DNA of 64,000 nt from Mesomycoplasma neurolyticum (GCF_900660485.1 NZ_LR214951.1:310001-374000), one strand, 5' to 3'. Numbered from the stretch's first letter, positions 20,348 to 28,680 are shown. Notes: generated by a model from the letters alone, not told the origin. Made by a program: numbers and translations.

Positions 20348-21550
20348 ATGAAAAGAAAAATCAAAGTTGTTGCAAAAATTTCAAAAGATAATTTTGGGCT
20401 TTATGCTTTTGAAAAAATAAAAAATGACAATATTTTAATTTTCAGTAAAGAAAGTAATAAAAACGAAATGATGCAAAAGTTTTTTGAAAGTTCTTTAAAT
20501 GAAATAAATACCTTTTTAAAAGCTAAAATTAAAAAAATATTTGTTTATTTAAATAATTTTAGAGATATTCATTTTAATAGTGAACAATTTGAAATTACCA
20601 CTAACATTAATAATAATAAAAAAATAATTGATAATAAAATTTTTAATCAAAACATTGAGCAAGCAAAAAAAACATTTAATAAAAATGAATATTCATTAAT
20701 TTTGTTTCAAGCAAAAAAATTCACAACTAATTATGAGCATGAAAAAAAACAATATTTAACTTGACCATTAAATAAAAATGCTGATAATTTAATTGTAGAG
20801 TATAATGCAACTTATATTTCTAAAAAATATTTTCAATTTTTGACTAACTTTTTTCAAAATTTCGATTTAAAAATTGAAAATATATTTACAAACATTAATT
20901 CTATCCAAAATTTAATAAACATTGAAACTAACACAAATTCTGAAAAAATTGTTATAAACATAGATGAAAATAATTCATGATTGGCACTCATAAATAATGA
21001 TTCAACTATCAAGTATAAAGAATTAAGTTTAAATTATAATGACATGATTAAAGAATTTTCTAATAATTTCAATTTAACTGAAACAAAAGCAAAAAAAATA
21101 TTTAAAGTTTATGGCAAGATTTTAAATAATAATGAAGCAAATTATTTGATTGATGAAAATATTAGCGCCAAAGATATTTCACAAGCAATAATAAATTTAG
21201 TTAAAAAAAACTCATTTGAAATTTTAGAATTTATTAAAAAAGAAAAAATTGAAACTAAAAATTTCTTTTGACTAGGAGCTCTGAATTCAGTTGAAAATAT
21301 TAAGATGGCAATTAATACTTTCATTATGAATAAAGAAACAATTCTTTATAATTCAAAATATAAAACAAACTTAAGTAAAATAATCAGAGAAATAGTTGTT
21401 GGTTTGGAATATGTTGAATTGTGTCTTGAAAGTCAATTTGTTAAACAAATTAGTTTAATAGAGACACAACCAATTTTAAATGATATTTTTATCATGAAAA
21501 AAAGTAATAAACTTGCGGATTTATTTAAAACACTAATTTTAAGGAAATAA
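20348..21550 (+). CDS. FtsA-like (actin-fold) protein
   Basis: 400 residues from ATG 20348 (Shine-Dalgarno AAAGGG). Weak but ordered resemblance to FtsA: N-terminal strand KVVAKISKDNFGLYAFE, a central region with NNSWLALINNDSTIKYKEL resembling the second phosphate-binding turn, then the segment ETKAKKIFKVYGKIL and a C-terminal FFWLGALNSVENIKMAINTF. It directly follows an rsmH tail, the usual neighbour of the ftsA-like gene in the division cluster. Several TGA-Trp codons. If correct, a mobile element carries a cell-division actin homologue; an unrelated element protein remains possible. Confidence 0.5.
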
Positions 21551-21553
21551 GAA

Positions 21554-22249
21554 ATGATATTAAAAAATAAAGAATGAGAAATTTTAAAATTTAATTTAAC
21601 AACATTAAAATATTATATTAATGAAATAGAAGATGAATTTCTTTTTTCTGAATGATATAATAAATTAAATAATTTTTCCAAAAACAAAAATATTTTAAAG
21701 TTGAAATTTTTTAAAAAATATTGAAAAATACAAAACTTGTTATTTTATAGTCAATTTTTAAAAAATGATGAATTTATAAAAGATAAAAAAATATTAAAAA
21801 ACCATTTTAATGAAAACATTTTAAATAGTATCGATTATTCTGATGCAATAGACTTTTTAAATCAACATATGGGTAGATCGTATGAACTATATTTTGATGA
21901 TGAAGATTTAAGTGATGAAATAAAAGAATATAAAAGTAAAAAAGATATAATTTTTCTTTGAAGCCCTGAAGCTTATTATTATCTTCCGAAAAAACATAAA
22001 ACAAATAATGAATATATTTTTGATTATGAAAATAGTGAAATTAGGTTATTTGAAATATGTTTTACAATACAACAATTAATAGAGAAAAAATATTCTAAAA
22101 AAGAATTTAAAATAATGGTTTATAATCAAATAAAAAATACTATAAATCTTGATTTAGAACAATATTATTTAGAATTAAAAACTAATTTCCCAATAAATAA
22201 TTGAAATACAAAAATTTGAAATAAAATTAATAATATTTATAAAAAATAA
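21554..22249 (+). CDS. Unknown element protein
   Basis: 231 residues, starting 3 nt after the FtsA-like gene with GGAA upstream, so co-transcribed. Rich in Trp (mostly TGA), Tyr and Lys; middle part acidic (YELYFDDEDLSDEIKEY), then SPEAYYYLPKKHK. No membrane segment or known motif. Pieces of a second copy lie at 26413-26530 and 26890-26945. Confidence 0.7.
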
Positions 22250-22261
22250 ATAATAAAACTA

Positions 22262-22320
22262 ATTTATTACTCACAAACTAAGTAATTATTAAGTACTTAC
22301 TAATTACTTATTAACTACTA
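22262..22320. repeat. TACTTA-type repeat cluster before lipoprotein
   Basis: Contains CTAAGTAATTATTAAGTACT and TACTAATTACTTATTA; sits between the 231-residue gene and the promoter of the lipoprotein gene. Confidence 0.55.
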
Positions 22321-22385
22321 AATTAATAAAAGCAAAAACAAAAAAACGAAAGGAATAAAAAAGCATTTTTAATCTAAAAAATGTA

Positions 22386-22391
22386 TATAAT
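22386..22391 (+). promoter_or_regulatory. -10 box of a leaderless lipoprotein gene
   Basis: TATAAT ends 6 nt before the ATG at 22398 and no Shine-Dalgarno is present, so transcription probably starts at or next to the start codon. Confidence 0.55.
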
Positions 22392-22397
22392 TTAACT

Positions 22398-23843
22398 ATG
22401 AAAAAAAAATATAAAAAAACAATTTTATTAACAAGTTTACTATTGTTTTCATCACTTTCGTTTGTTTCATGTGGTTTAACAATTGGTAAACATCGTATAT
22501 TTGGAGAACCAAGAGAAGCTGAAAGCGAACCTGCAAAACCAACACCACAAAAACCACCTAGTATTGGTAAAGTGTTCAAACCTGGTAATTCAACAATAAT
22601 ACCAGGGGTAAATATAATTGGACGTGGTGATATTAAGGTTCCAAATAATGAAGAAGATTTTTATTCTAATTATGGAAAATTTAATAAAGTATTTAAATAT
22701 GAAGAAGTACCTAAATATGATGTAGAAAATAGAACAAATTTAGGCGAATCTGTAGAGTGAATTTTTAGTGTTCCAGAATTACACTATGAATGATATTCAA
22801 GTAAACGAAAACAACCAACAACTGAAGAAGAAATGAGACAATTTACTAAAGACTATGCACATGAATTGTTAAATAATTACTGATATAAACAAGATAAGCA
22901 ATTATTAAAAGGAGCGGGAGAGTTTTATCAGCAAAATAGAGAATTAGCTTCAAAAGAAGTAGTTCAAACTTTGACACCTAAAGATGCTACACAATATGAA
23001 AAAGAAAAATTAAGCTACGAGAAATGAAAAAACAATCTTAATCGGCTATTTAACATTGAACAAATGGAAAAATTTGCAGAAAAATATGACGATTTAAATG
23101 ATGAAGAAGGAATGAAAGAATTAGATAAAATGGGACCAGATGGCGTAATATTAACAATGGGGCAATTATTACTTGGTATTTATTCAGATGTTTTATTTGA
23201 TGGCTATGTATCTACTATAGATGGAACAAAATCTAGAATGGCTCATCTTTGATGAGAATTAGCTTCAAGTATTACCAACCCTGATAAAACATTTTCTGAA
23301 CAAGCAAATATTGCTACAATACTTTACAATAATATTGAATTTGCTATTGAACTTCTTGACCCTAGAAATTACCCTTCTTCATCAGTTGAAGATGAAACAA
23401 TCATTGAAGCATTTACAGGTAAAACAAATGTAGAAACTCTACCTACACCATTTTGATTGGAATATGAATACCCAAATAGCTTTGTAGCTAAAAACTACAA
23501 AATGTTTGCTGATCATTTTAACTTTTTATTATGATTATATAATTTAATTAAAGATAAAAACCCAGAATTAAAACAAAAAATTGAAAGGTTAAAATTCGAT
23601 CCAGAAATTCAAAAAATATTAGATGATAAATTTTTCAAATACGAAGAGATAATTCAAGGTCATTCTGTGCTAAAGCTTAATATTAAATTAGATTGAGATA
23701 TTACTAAAGAACAAGCGGCTAAAAAGCTTGAAAAATTCTTCAATGAAGAAGTTGATTTTGCTGAAAAATACAATTCTGAATCTATAGCAGGCAAAGTATC
23801 AAAAAAAAATATTTGAGGTTTGCACTATAAATCTATTATTTAA
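22398..23843 (+). CDS. Element surface lipoprotein
   Basis: 481 residues. Signal peptide with lipobox SFVSCG (Cys about residue 26), then a Pro/Glu-rich linker (EPAKPTPQKPPS) and a long helical body with many Trp (TGA). It shares layout and local patterns (a SPxx linker, DGYxST, YEWYS-type blocks) with the lipoprotein at 42575-43657, so both probably belong to one element-borne family. Surface exposure is inferred. Function unknown. Confidence 0.8.
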
Positions 23844-23845
23844 AT

Positions 23846-23893
23846 AAAAAGTAATTACTAATTAGTTAATAAGCACTATTTTAGTAATTACTA
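23846..23893. repeat. TAATTACTA-type repeats before TIR gene
   Basis: AGTAATTACTAATTAGTTAA and ATTTTAGTAATTACTA between the lipoprotein and the TIR-like gene. Confidence 0.5.
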
Positions 23894-23936
23894 TTTTTAA
23901 AAATTAAAATATTTAAAAATTATAAAAGGAGAAATA

Positions 23937-24620
23937 ATGACTAAAATTAGATTAAATAAAAATCAAATAAAAAAATTTAAAACATTTTTAAAAGAAGAGA
24001 ATTTTTCAATAGAAGAAAATATTGGCAAAATTACATTGAAAGCTAAAAAAGAAAATTATTCAATTCATTGATATGAAAGCACAGGAACCATAGCTTTTAT
24101 AGGTAAGTGAGATAATGAAATAAAAAATAAATTTATAGAAAAAATAAATCAAATAAAAAATCCAAAAAACAATGAAAAAGAAATTAATAAAAATATTTAC
24201 ATAGTCCATGGCCATGATGAAAGAGCTAAATTAGAACTTCAAGTTATTTTATTAGAATCTAAATTACATCCTTCAACTAGCATGGAAAAACCCGACGATG
24301 GTTATTCAATACTAGATAAAGTTATTAGTGATATTGATAGTTGTGATTTTGCTTTTGTACTTTTAACCCCTGATGATGTAGGTTACAAAAAAGATTTAGG
24401 AAGTAGTGCAAGTAAATACAGAGCTAGACAAAATGTAATTTTTGAAATGGGAATACTATATGGAAAATTACCTAAAAATAAAATTATGATATTGTATAAA
24501 AGCGATGTTGAATTACCTTCAGATATCAATGGGATGCTTTATAAAAAATATATTCATGAATTAAAAGAAATTAAATTAGATATTATTAAAGAATTGAAAA
24601 ATGCAAAGATATTAAATTAA
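23937..24620 (+). CDS. TIR-like nucleotide-binding protein (CAP12/Pycsar-effector type)
   Basis: 227 residues. N-terminal ~80-residue basic domain, then a TIR-like domain: NIYIVHGHDERAKLELQVIL (about residues 82-101), a region with LDKVISDIDSCDFAFVLLTP, and NVIFEMGILYGKL with the Glu typical of NAD-cleaving TIRs. Proteins with this VHGHD...FEMGILYG layout are annotated as CAP12/PYCSAR effector TIR proteins; relatives act in anti-phage defence by depleting NAD+. No cyclase gene is present next to it. Shine-Dalgarno AAAGGAG. The neighbour downstream is a DUF3800 gene. Defence role inferred. Confidence 0.8.
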
Positions 24621-24676
24621 TTTTTTAAGCTTGTATACAAAACTAAATTAAAATGTCTAAAAAGATATCTTAGTTT

Positions 24677-24706
24677 TGGGCTATAAATCAATTATTTAAA
24701 AAAATA
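24677..24706 (+). repeat. Relic of a lipoprotein gene 3' end
   Basis: CTATAAATCAATTATTTAAA matches the last codons of the lipoprotein gene at about 23824-23845. A small duplicated scrap; the rest of 24621-24768 shows only the ribosome binding site of the next gene. Confidence 0.5.
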
Positions 24707-24768
24707 AGTAGAAAATAATTAATAATTAAATTATGAAATAAAATATTAAAACATGCAAAGGAGAATAT

Positions 24769-25539
24769 TTGAATAAAAACAAACAAAATGAAAATACAAA
24801 AATACAAGAAATAACTTTTTTTATTGATGATTCTGGAACAATAAATAAAAAAACTAAGGATGAATTTTTTGTTTATGCTGGCTATGTTTTTTTGAATAAA
24901 AAAGATATAAATGATGCTAACAATTTACATAAATCTATTGAAAAAGAAATTAAAAATAAAATAGGTGAAAATAGTGATAATAGAGAAATAAAAGGTTCTA
25001 ATACTTCATATAAAGATAGGAAAAGATTGATTAAATCTTTGTCAAAATACTACAAAATAGGAATTATTTCTAAATTTAAAGAATGAAATTCAATTGATCT
25101 TAAGGATAAAAGTAGTATAGGAAGAAATAAAGATTTTTTAATCAAAATTTTAATAAAAGAAACATTAAAAGAACTAGAAATTATTAAAAAAATTTCTTTT
25201 GACATAAAAACTATTATAAATATTAAAATAGATAATCAAACAACAAAAAGCAATGGTTATTATTCTTTAGAAAAACTTATCAGCGCAGAATTAAACGGAA
25301 CTATAAATCCATTATTTAACACAAAAATTTTTAATAAAGAAGATTTAAAAATTAATTTAAGTTATGCAAATTCAAAAAAAAATTCTTTAATTAGATCAGC
25401 TGATTTAGTTGCTAATAATTTAAATTCTATTTTTCATAATAAAAAAAGACAAATAAAAAATATTAAATATTTTCTTCTAATTTTACCAACAATTCAAAAT
25501 AAAAAATTTAAATTAAAAAAAATAAAAAATAATTTTTAA
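24769..25539 (+). CDS. DUF3800 protein (RNase H-like fold)
   Basis: 256 residues from a TTG start, supported by AAAGGAG 6 nt upstream; no ATG fits. N-terminal ITFFIDDSGT is the DUF3800 signature (Asp-Asp/Glu active-site strand), followed by FFVYAGYVFLNKKD and the nearby Lys/Ser motif KGSNTSYKDR. The C-terminal SLIRSADLVANNLNSIF holds the late conserved Asp. DUF3800 proteins are predicted nucleases found in mobile and defence regions, and structured RNAs have been described beside them. Here a small-RNA promoter (TATAAT at 25547) starts 8 nt after the stop. Confidence 0.8.
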
Positions 25540-25546
25540 AAAGTGG

Positions 25547-25552
25547 TATAAT
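25547..25552 (+). promoter_or_regulatory. -10 box of RNA A1
   Basis: TATAAT in the context GTGGTATAATG, 8 nt after the DUF3800 stop codon. Confidence 0.65.
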
Positions 25553-25557
25553 GACTT

Positions 25558-25680
25558 TGTAGAAATTTTATAAATTGTCTATGTACATTTAGAAATCCGT
25601 GTTTTTTCACTAATTGTATGACATAAAAATGTCGAAGTACAAGGAACTAGGTGGAGCAAGCCTTATAGCTTGCTTTTTTA
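25558..25680 (+). ncRNA. Small structured RNA, family A copy 1
   Basis: About 120 nt, no reading frame. Closing stem TGTCTA (25576-25581) with TAGGTG (25648-25653); inner hairpin TTGTA/TACAA topped by GACAT-AAAA-ATGTC (25614-25642); terminator AGCAAGC/GCTTGCT plus T6 (25654-25679). Copy 2 at 26147-26270 is nearly identical in the hairpin but changes the closing stem to TGTCTA/TAGACA, turning three G-U pairs into Watson-Crick pairs. The transcript begins directly downstream of the DUF3800 gene. Could be a guide, antitoxin or decoy RNA; it is not a tRNA, tmRNA, RNase P or SRP RNA that I recognise. Confidence 0.75.
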
Positions 25681-25685
25681 TTTAC

Positions 25686-25735
25686 TTAATTATTTAATCT
25701 TTAATATAGCATAAACTAAAGTATGATCACTTAAA
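25686..25735 (-). pseudogene. Scrap of nuclease gene 3' end
   Basis: Aligns with the last ~50 bases of the nuclease gene (27279-27330): the strings TTTAATATAGCATAAAC and GATCACTTA / GGTCACTTA correspond. The rest of 25740-25820 shows nothing else. Confidence 0.6.
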
Positions 25736-25825
25736 TTTATTTACTGTACTCCATTTTCTACATTAAAAATAAAAAAGACAAATAAAAAATATAAATTAAA
25801 TCTTATTAAAATAACAAAAATTTGG

Positions 25826-25831
25826 TATAAT
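25826..25831 (+). promoter_or_regulatory. -10 box of RNA B1
   Basis: TATAAT in TTTGGTATAATGA. Confidence 0.6.
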
Positions 25832-25837
25832 GAAAAT

Positions 25838-25976
25838 AAGCCACAATAATTAATATTGTTATTTACTCATAAATACCGAGCTGGGTTGGGCTTAAAAAGC
25901 ATTTATCTTTCGACTTTGTTAGTTTATGTTAGAGTAAAAAAACTAACCCACTCTTTTATTAGAGTGGTTTTTTATT
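25838..25976 (+). ncRNA. Small structured RNA, family B copy 1
   Basis: About 135 nt, no reading frame. Possible outer stem AAGCC/GGCTT, hairpin CAATA-ATTAA-TATTG (25843-25858), stem GTTAGTTT (25918-25925) with AAACTAAC (25940-25947), and a strong terminator CCACTCT-TTTATT-AGAGTGG plus T6. In the degraded copy at 26705-26835 the long stem is GTTAATTT/AAATTAAC, a compensatory G-C to A-T change. No known RNA family recognised. Confidence 0.7.
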
Positions 25977-25981
25977 TATAC

Positions 25982-25987
25982 TATAAT
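25982..25987 (+). promoter_or_regulatory. -10 box of RNA D
   Basis: TATAAT in ACTATAATTC, after the terminator of RNA B1. Confidence 0.45.
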
Positions 25988-25992
25988 TCATA

Positions 25993-26120
25993 TACGAAAA
26001 AATAAAATGTTTATTTTATTTCATGCTTAGTCCACATTTCTAGACTTCTTGGATCTTACAATATTTATTTTATTAGAAGGAACAACAATTTGGCTAAAAA
26101 GTAGTGTTAGCTGCTTTTTT
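25993..26120 (+). ncRNA. Candidate small RNA D
   Basis: Bounded by a TATAAT box and a terminator-like hairpin AAGTAG/CTGCTT plus T6 (26099-26120). An inner CTTCT/AGAAG pairing is possible. No second copy exists in the window to test the fold, so the call rests on promoter, terminator and position between RNAs B1 and A2. Confidence 0.45.
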
Positions 26121-26134
26121 ATTAGAAAAAATGT

Positions 26135-26140
26135 TATAAT
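26135..26140 (+). promoter_or_regulatory. -10 box of RNA A2
   Basis: TATAAT in TGTTATAATATG. Confidence 0.6.
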
Positions 26141-26146
26141 ATGTAT

Positions 26147-26270
26147 TTGTAGAAATTATATAAATTGTCTATCTACATTTAGAAATCCATGTTTTCACTA
26201 ATTGTATGACATAAGAATGTCGAAGTACAAGGAACTAGACAGAAGCAAGTTTATGCTTGCTTTTTTTTGA
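26147..26270 (+). ncRNA. Small structured RNA, family A copy 2
   Basis: About 120 nt. Same architecture as copy 1: closing stem TGTCTA (26166-26171) with TAGACA (26236-26241), hairpin TTGTA/TACAA with GACAT-AAGA-ATGTC, terminator AAGCAAG/CTTGCTT plus T8. Differences from copy 1 fall mostly in loops, flanks and compensating stem positions. Confidence 0.75.
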
Positions 26271-26283
26271 TTAATAAATAACA

Positions 26284-26330
26284 ACGTATTAATAACTAAA
26301 TAATTACTAATTAGTTATTAATTACTTATT
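26284..26330. repeat. TAATTACTA-type repeat cluster
   Basis: AATAATTACTAATTAGTTAT and TTAATTACTTATTA directly after RNA A2. Confidence 0.5.
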
Positions 26331-26412
26331 ATTTTTTATATTCATAACTTGTGCAAAATTATTTAATTTAGTCAAAAAAACACCCAAAAGAATGTTGGTT
26401 AGATTTTTTTAA

Positions 26413-26530
26413 AAATGGAATTTCTTTTTTCTGAATGATATAATAAATTAAATAATTTTTCCAAAAACAAAAATATTTTAAAGTTGAAATTTTTTAAAAA
26501 TGTTAAATAATATTGAAAAATATCAAATAT
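26413..26530 (+). pseudogene. 5' fragment of the 231-residue gene, duplicated
   Basis: About 100 bases repeat 21632-21725 nearly exactly (FLFSEWYNKLNNF region). A matching 3' scrap is at 26890-26945, so a second copy of that gene was lost except for its ends, with RNAs C and B2 lying between. Confidence 0.7.
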
Positions 26531-26566
26531 TTAAAATAAAACGCTTTGAATATAAATAAAATCAAG

Positions 26567-26641
26567 TATAATATTCATAATATGATCAAGGCGTTGCATT
26601 GGCAGCGATCCACCCCCACCCTTTGTTGGTGGGGTTTTTGG
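26567..26641 (+). ncRNA. Small RNA C with promoter
   Basis: -10 TATAAT at 26567-26572, then a ~60-nt RNA of two hairpins: CGTTGC-ATTG-GCAGCG (26592-26607) and the perfect terminator CCCCACC/GGTGGGG plus T5 (26614-26639). The GC-rich stems stand out sharply from the AT-rich surroundings. Not a tRNA. Function unknown. Confidence 0.65.
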
Positions 26642-26704
26642 AATATTTTATATTTTAAACATTCGAATTATTTTATTTTGAATTAAAAAATAAAAACAGG
26701 TTTT

Positions 26705-26835
26705 AATATTAATTATTTTTATTACACATAAATACCTAACTGGTACATATATAAAAAAGCATTTTATTTTTTAATTTTGTTAATTTATATTAATATAAAA
26801 AATTAACTTATATTTATTGAGATGTCTTTTTCCGG
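26705..26835 (+). ncRNA. Degraded small RNA, family B copy 2
   Basis: Aligns with B1 over CATAAATACC and the following ~90 nt. Keeps the stem GTTAATTT (26779-26786) / AAATTAAC (26800-26807) with a compensatory change, but lacks the terminator stem and a clear -10 box, so it is probably a relic. Confidence 0.5.
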
Positions 26836-26889
26836 AAAAATTGATTTAAATTTCATAAAATTTTTTTTAATAATAAATTTTATGAAACA

Positions 26890-26945
26890 ATAAGTAATAT
26901 TTATAAAAAATAAATGATAAAAGTAATTTATTACCTACTAGTTAT
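26890..26945 (+). pseudogene. 3' fragment of the 231-residue gene, duplicated
   Basis: AATATTTATAAAAAATAAAT and following bases repeat the gene end and downstream sequence at about 22230-22268. Confidence 0.6.
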
Positions 26946-27011
26946 GTTAGGTAAAAAAGAATATTCAAAAAAGGTGTTTTTTTTGATTGTTTTATTTTTT
27001 AATCCAAAACC

Positions 27012-27038
27012 AAAAAAACACTCATATGAGTGTTTTTT
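27012..27038. terminator. Bidirectional terminator
   Basis: Palindrome ACACTCATATGAGTGT flanked by seven A on the left and six T on the right; works in both directions. Confidence 0.65.
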
Positions 27039-27060
27039 CTTCCCCCAGATTTATATCAAA

Positions 27061-27088
27061 TTGACATACCCAGGACTGACCATATAAT
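27061..27088 (+). promoter_or_regulatory. Near-consensus orphan promoter
   Basis: TTGACA (27061-27066), 16-nt spacer, TATAAT (27083-27088). Downstream to 27240 there is no reading frame, only a weak hairpin AACAT/ATGTT with T7 near 27163-27181. It could drive another small RNA of about 85 nt. The remaining 27185-27278 shows nothing further. Confidence 0.5.
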
Positions 27089-27278
27089 TATTTTATCACA
27101 AATTTTCAAAAGTACAAAATAATTTAATTATTTTTATTAACTATTTTAATTATAAAAAAAACATTCAAAAGATGTTTTTTTGTGGATTTTTTTACAAAAG
27201 ATTTCTTGTACATTACAACACAAAAAATAAAATTACTAAAAAATTTTATATTTTTTTAAATGTGCACAGGAAATCATT

Positions 27279-28583
27279 TTAATTATTTAGTTTTAATATA
27301 GCATAAACCAAAGTGTGGTCACTTATTTCTGAATTAACTTTTTGATATTTTTTAAAATAACCATTTTCAATATTACTTTTGTTTATTTTAGCAAATTCTT
27401 TAAAATAACCAAAATCTTGAAATATTTGACCTTTATAAAAAATTCTGTCATAAGGATTTGAATATAGCTCTTGCTTCCCTAATGAAGTTTTAGTGTTTCA
27501 ATCGAGCCCTGTTTTAAAGCCATTTTTTATTAATGGTTCAAAAACAATTGGACCAACTTTTTCAGTTATGTTTGTATCTCCTAAAAAAATCAAATTTTGA
27601 TTATCACCATCTAATACATCAAAAAAGTTCATTACATCATTTATTTTCAACGCTTCTTCAACTTCATGTTGTCCTTGTGATGATGAAAATTCACTTTTTT
27701 CTTCTTGTCTATTTTCTTGTGCTTTGGGTGCATCTAAATGCGCTACAACTGTTGTAAATGTTTGGTTATCAATTTTGGACTTTCACATTACACCAAAAGG
27801 GCTTCGAGCATATTGAATTGTTTTATTGTTTTTGTTTGTTTGTGCAACTCAAGGTGTGTTTATGTAATTAATACCTAATAATTGCTTTTCAGTATAACTT
27901 TTATTTATATCACTTTCATTATTATAAATTTTTAGTAATGTATTTTTATATTGATTATTAATTAATATTTTGTTTTTTAATTCATCTTCATTTTTAAGAT
28001 TGTATTTTTTTAGTCAATTGTTTTTATCATAACCATGTTTTAATAATGTTTGATCTAAATTTTCATAACCCACAAAAGGAATAGGTTCAAAATAGTTAAT
28101 TTTATAAAGCATAGCTATTGTTTCATTTTGATTTTGATATTTCGAGTTTGATGCTAATTTTGAACTAATTACATAATCTCAATCTTTTTCACTATCAAAG
28201 TCATTTAAAGTATTTTTTATTTTATCTACAGCACGTTTTGCATTTATGTCAAATTCAATAGCTAAATTATCATTACGTTTTTTTTCACCCATTATTTCAG
28301 TTAAACCTACTAAAGATAAATTTTGATTTAAAATAACTTTTGCTAAAGCTTCATATTTTTCTTTTTTAGAATTTGCAGATAATTTATAAACATTTCACAT
28401 CCCAACTTTTACGTTTGACTTTTGAAGTTTTTCTTTTTTAGTATTATTTTTAGTTTTTTTAATAGGATTATCATTTATTTTGTTAACAATGTAATTATTT
28501 CATAAATAATAACCACCACTAGCAATTATTGGTGAAATAATAATAAAAATTAAAAATAATAATATTTTGGTTCTTTTTTTCAT
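27279..28583 (-). CDS. MnuA-like membrane nuclease
   Basis: 434 residues. N-terminal signal/anchor (KRTKILLFLIFIIISPIIAS), then a DNase I-like endonuclease/exonuclease/phosphatase domain: KVGMWNVYKL, GLTEIMGE with the metal-binding Glu, TTVVAHLDAPK with His, LIFLGDTNIT, NPYDRIFYK, and SDHTLVYAILK near the C-terminus. Mycoplasma membrane nucleases of this kind degrade host DNA to supply nucleotides. It is transcribed from a region with an 11-base direct repeat array. Several TGA-Trp codons. An element-borne copy may also influence DNA transfer or host extracellular traps (inference). Confidence 0.85.
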
Positions 28584-28611
28584 ATTTTCCCTCATGTTTT
28601 TTAAATGGAAT

Positions 28612-28680
28612 ATTAAGTACTAAGTAAATTGTCAATACTTACTTAGTACTTACTTAGTACTTACTTAGTACTTAATATTT
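28612..28680. repeat. 11-base direct repeat array before nuclease gene
   Basis: ACTTACTTAGT occurs three times in exact 11-base period (28637-28647, 28648-28658, 28659-28669), followed by ACTTAATA, and preceded by AAGTACTAAGTAA. The period is one helical turn, as expected for a protein binding side by side on one face of DNA. Overlaps the stop codon of the large surface protein gene. Confidence 0.8.

Noticed and set aside
26579-26641. tRNA-like gene
   Set aside because: Only two hairpins and a terminator; no cloverleaf or CCA end.
28637-28669. Possible CRISPR array
   Set aside because: Units are 11 bases with no spacers and no cas genes are present; these are direct repeats.
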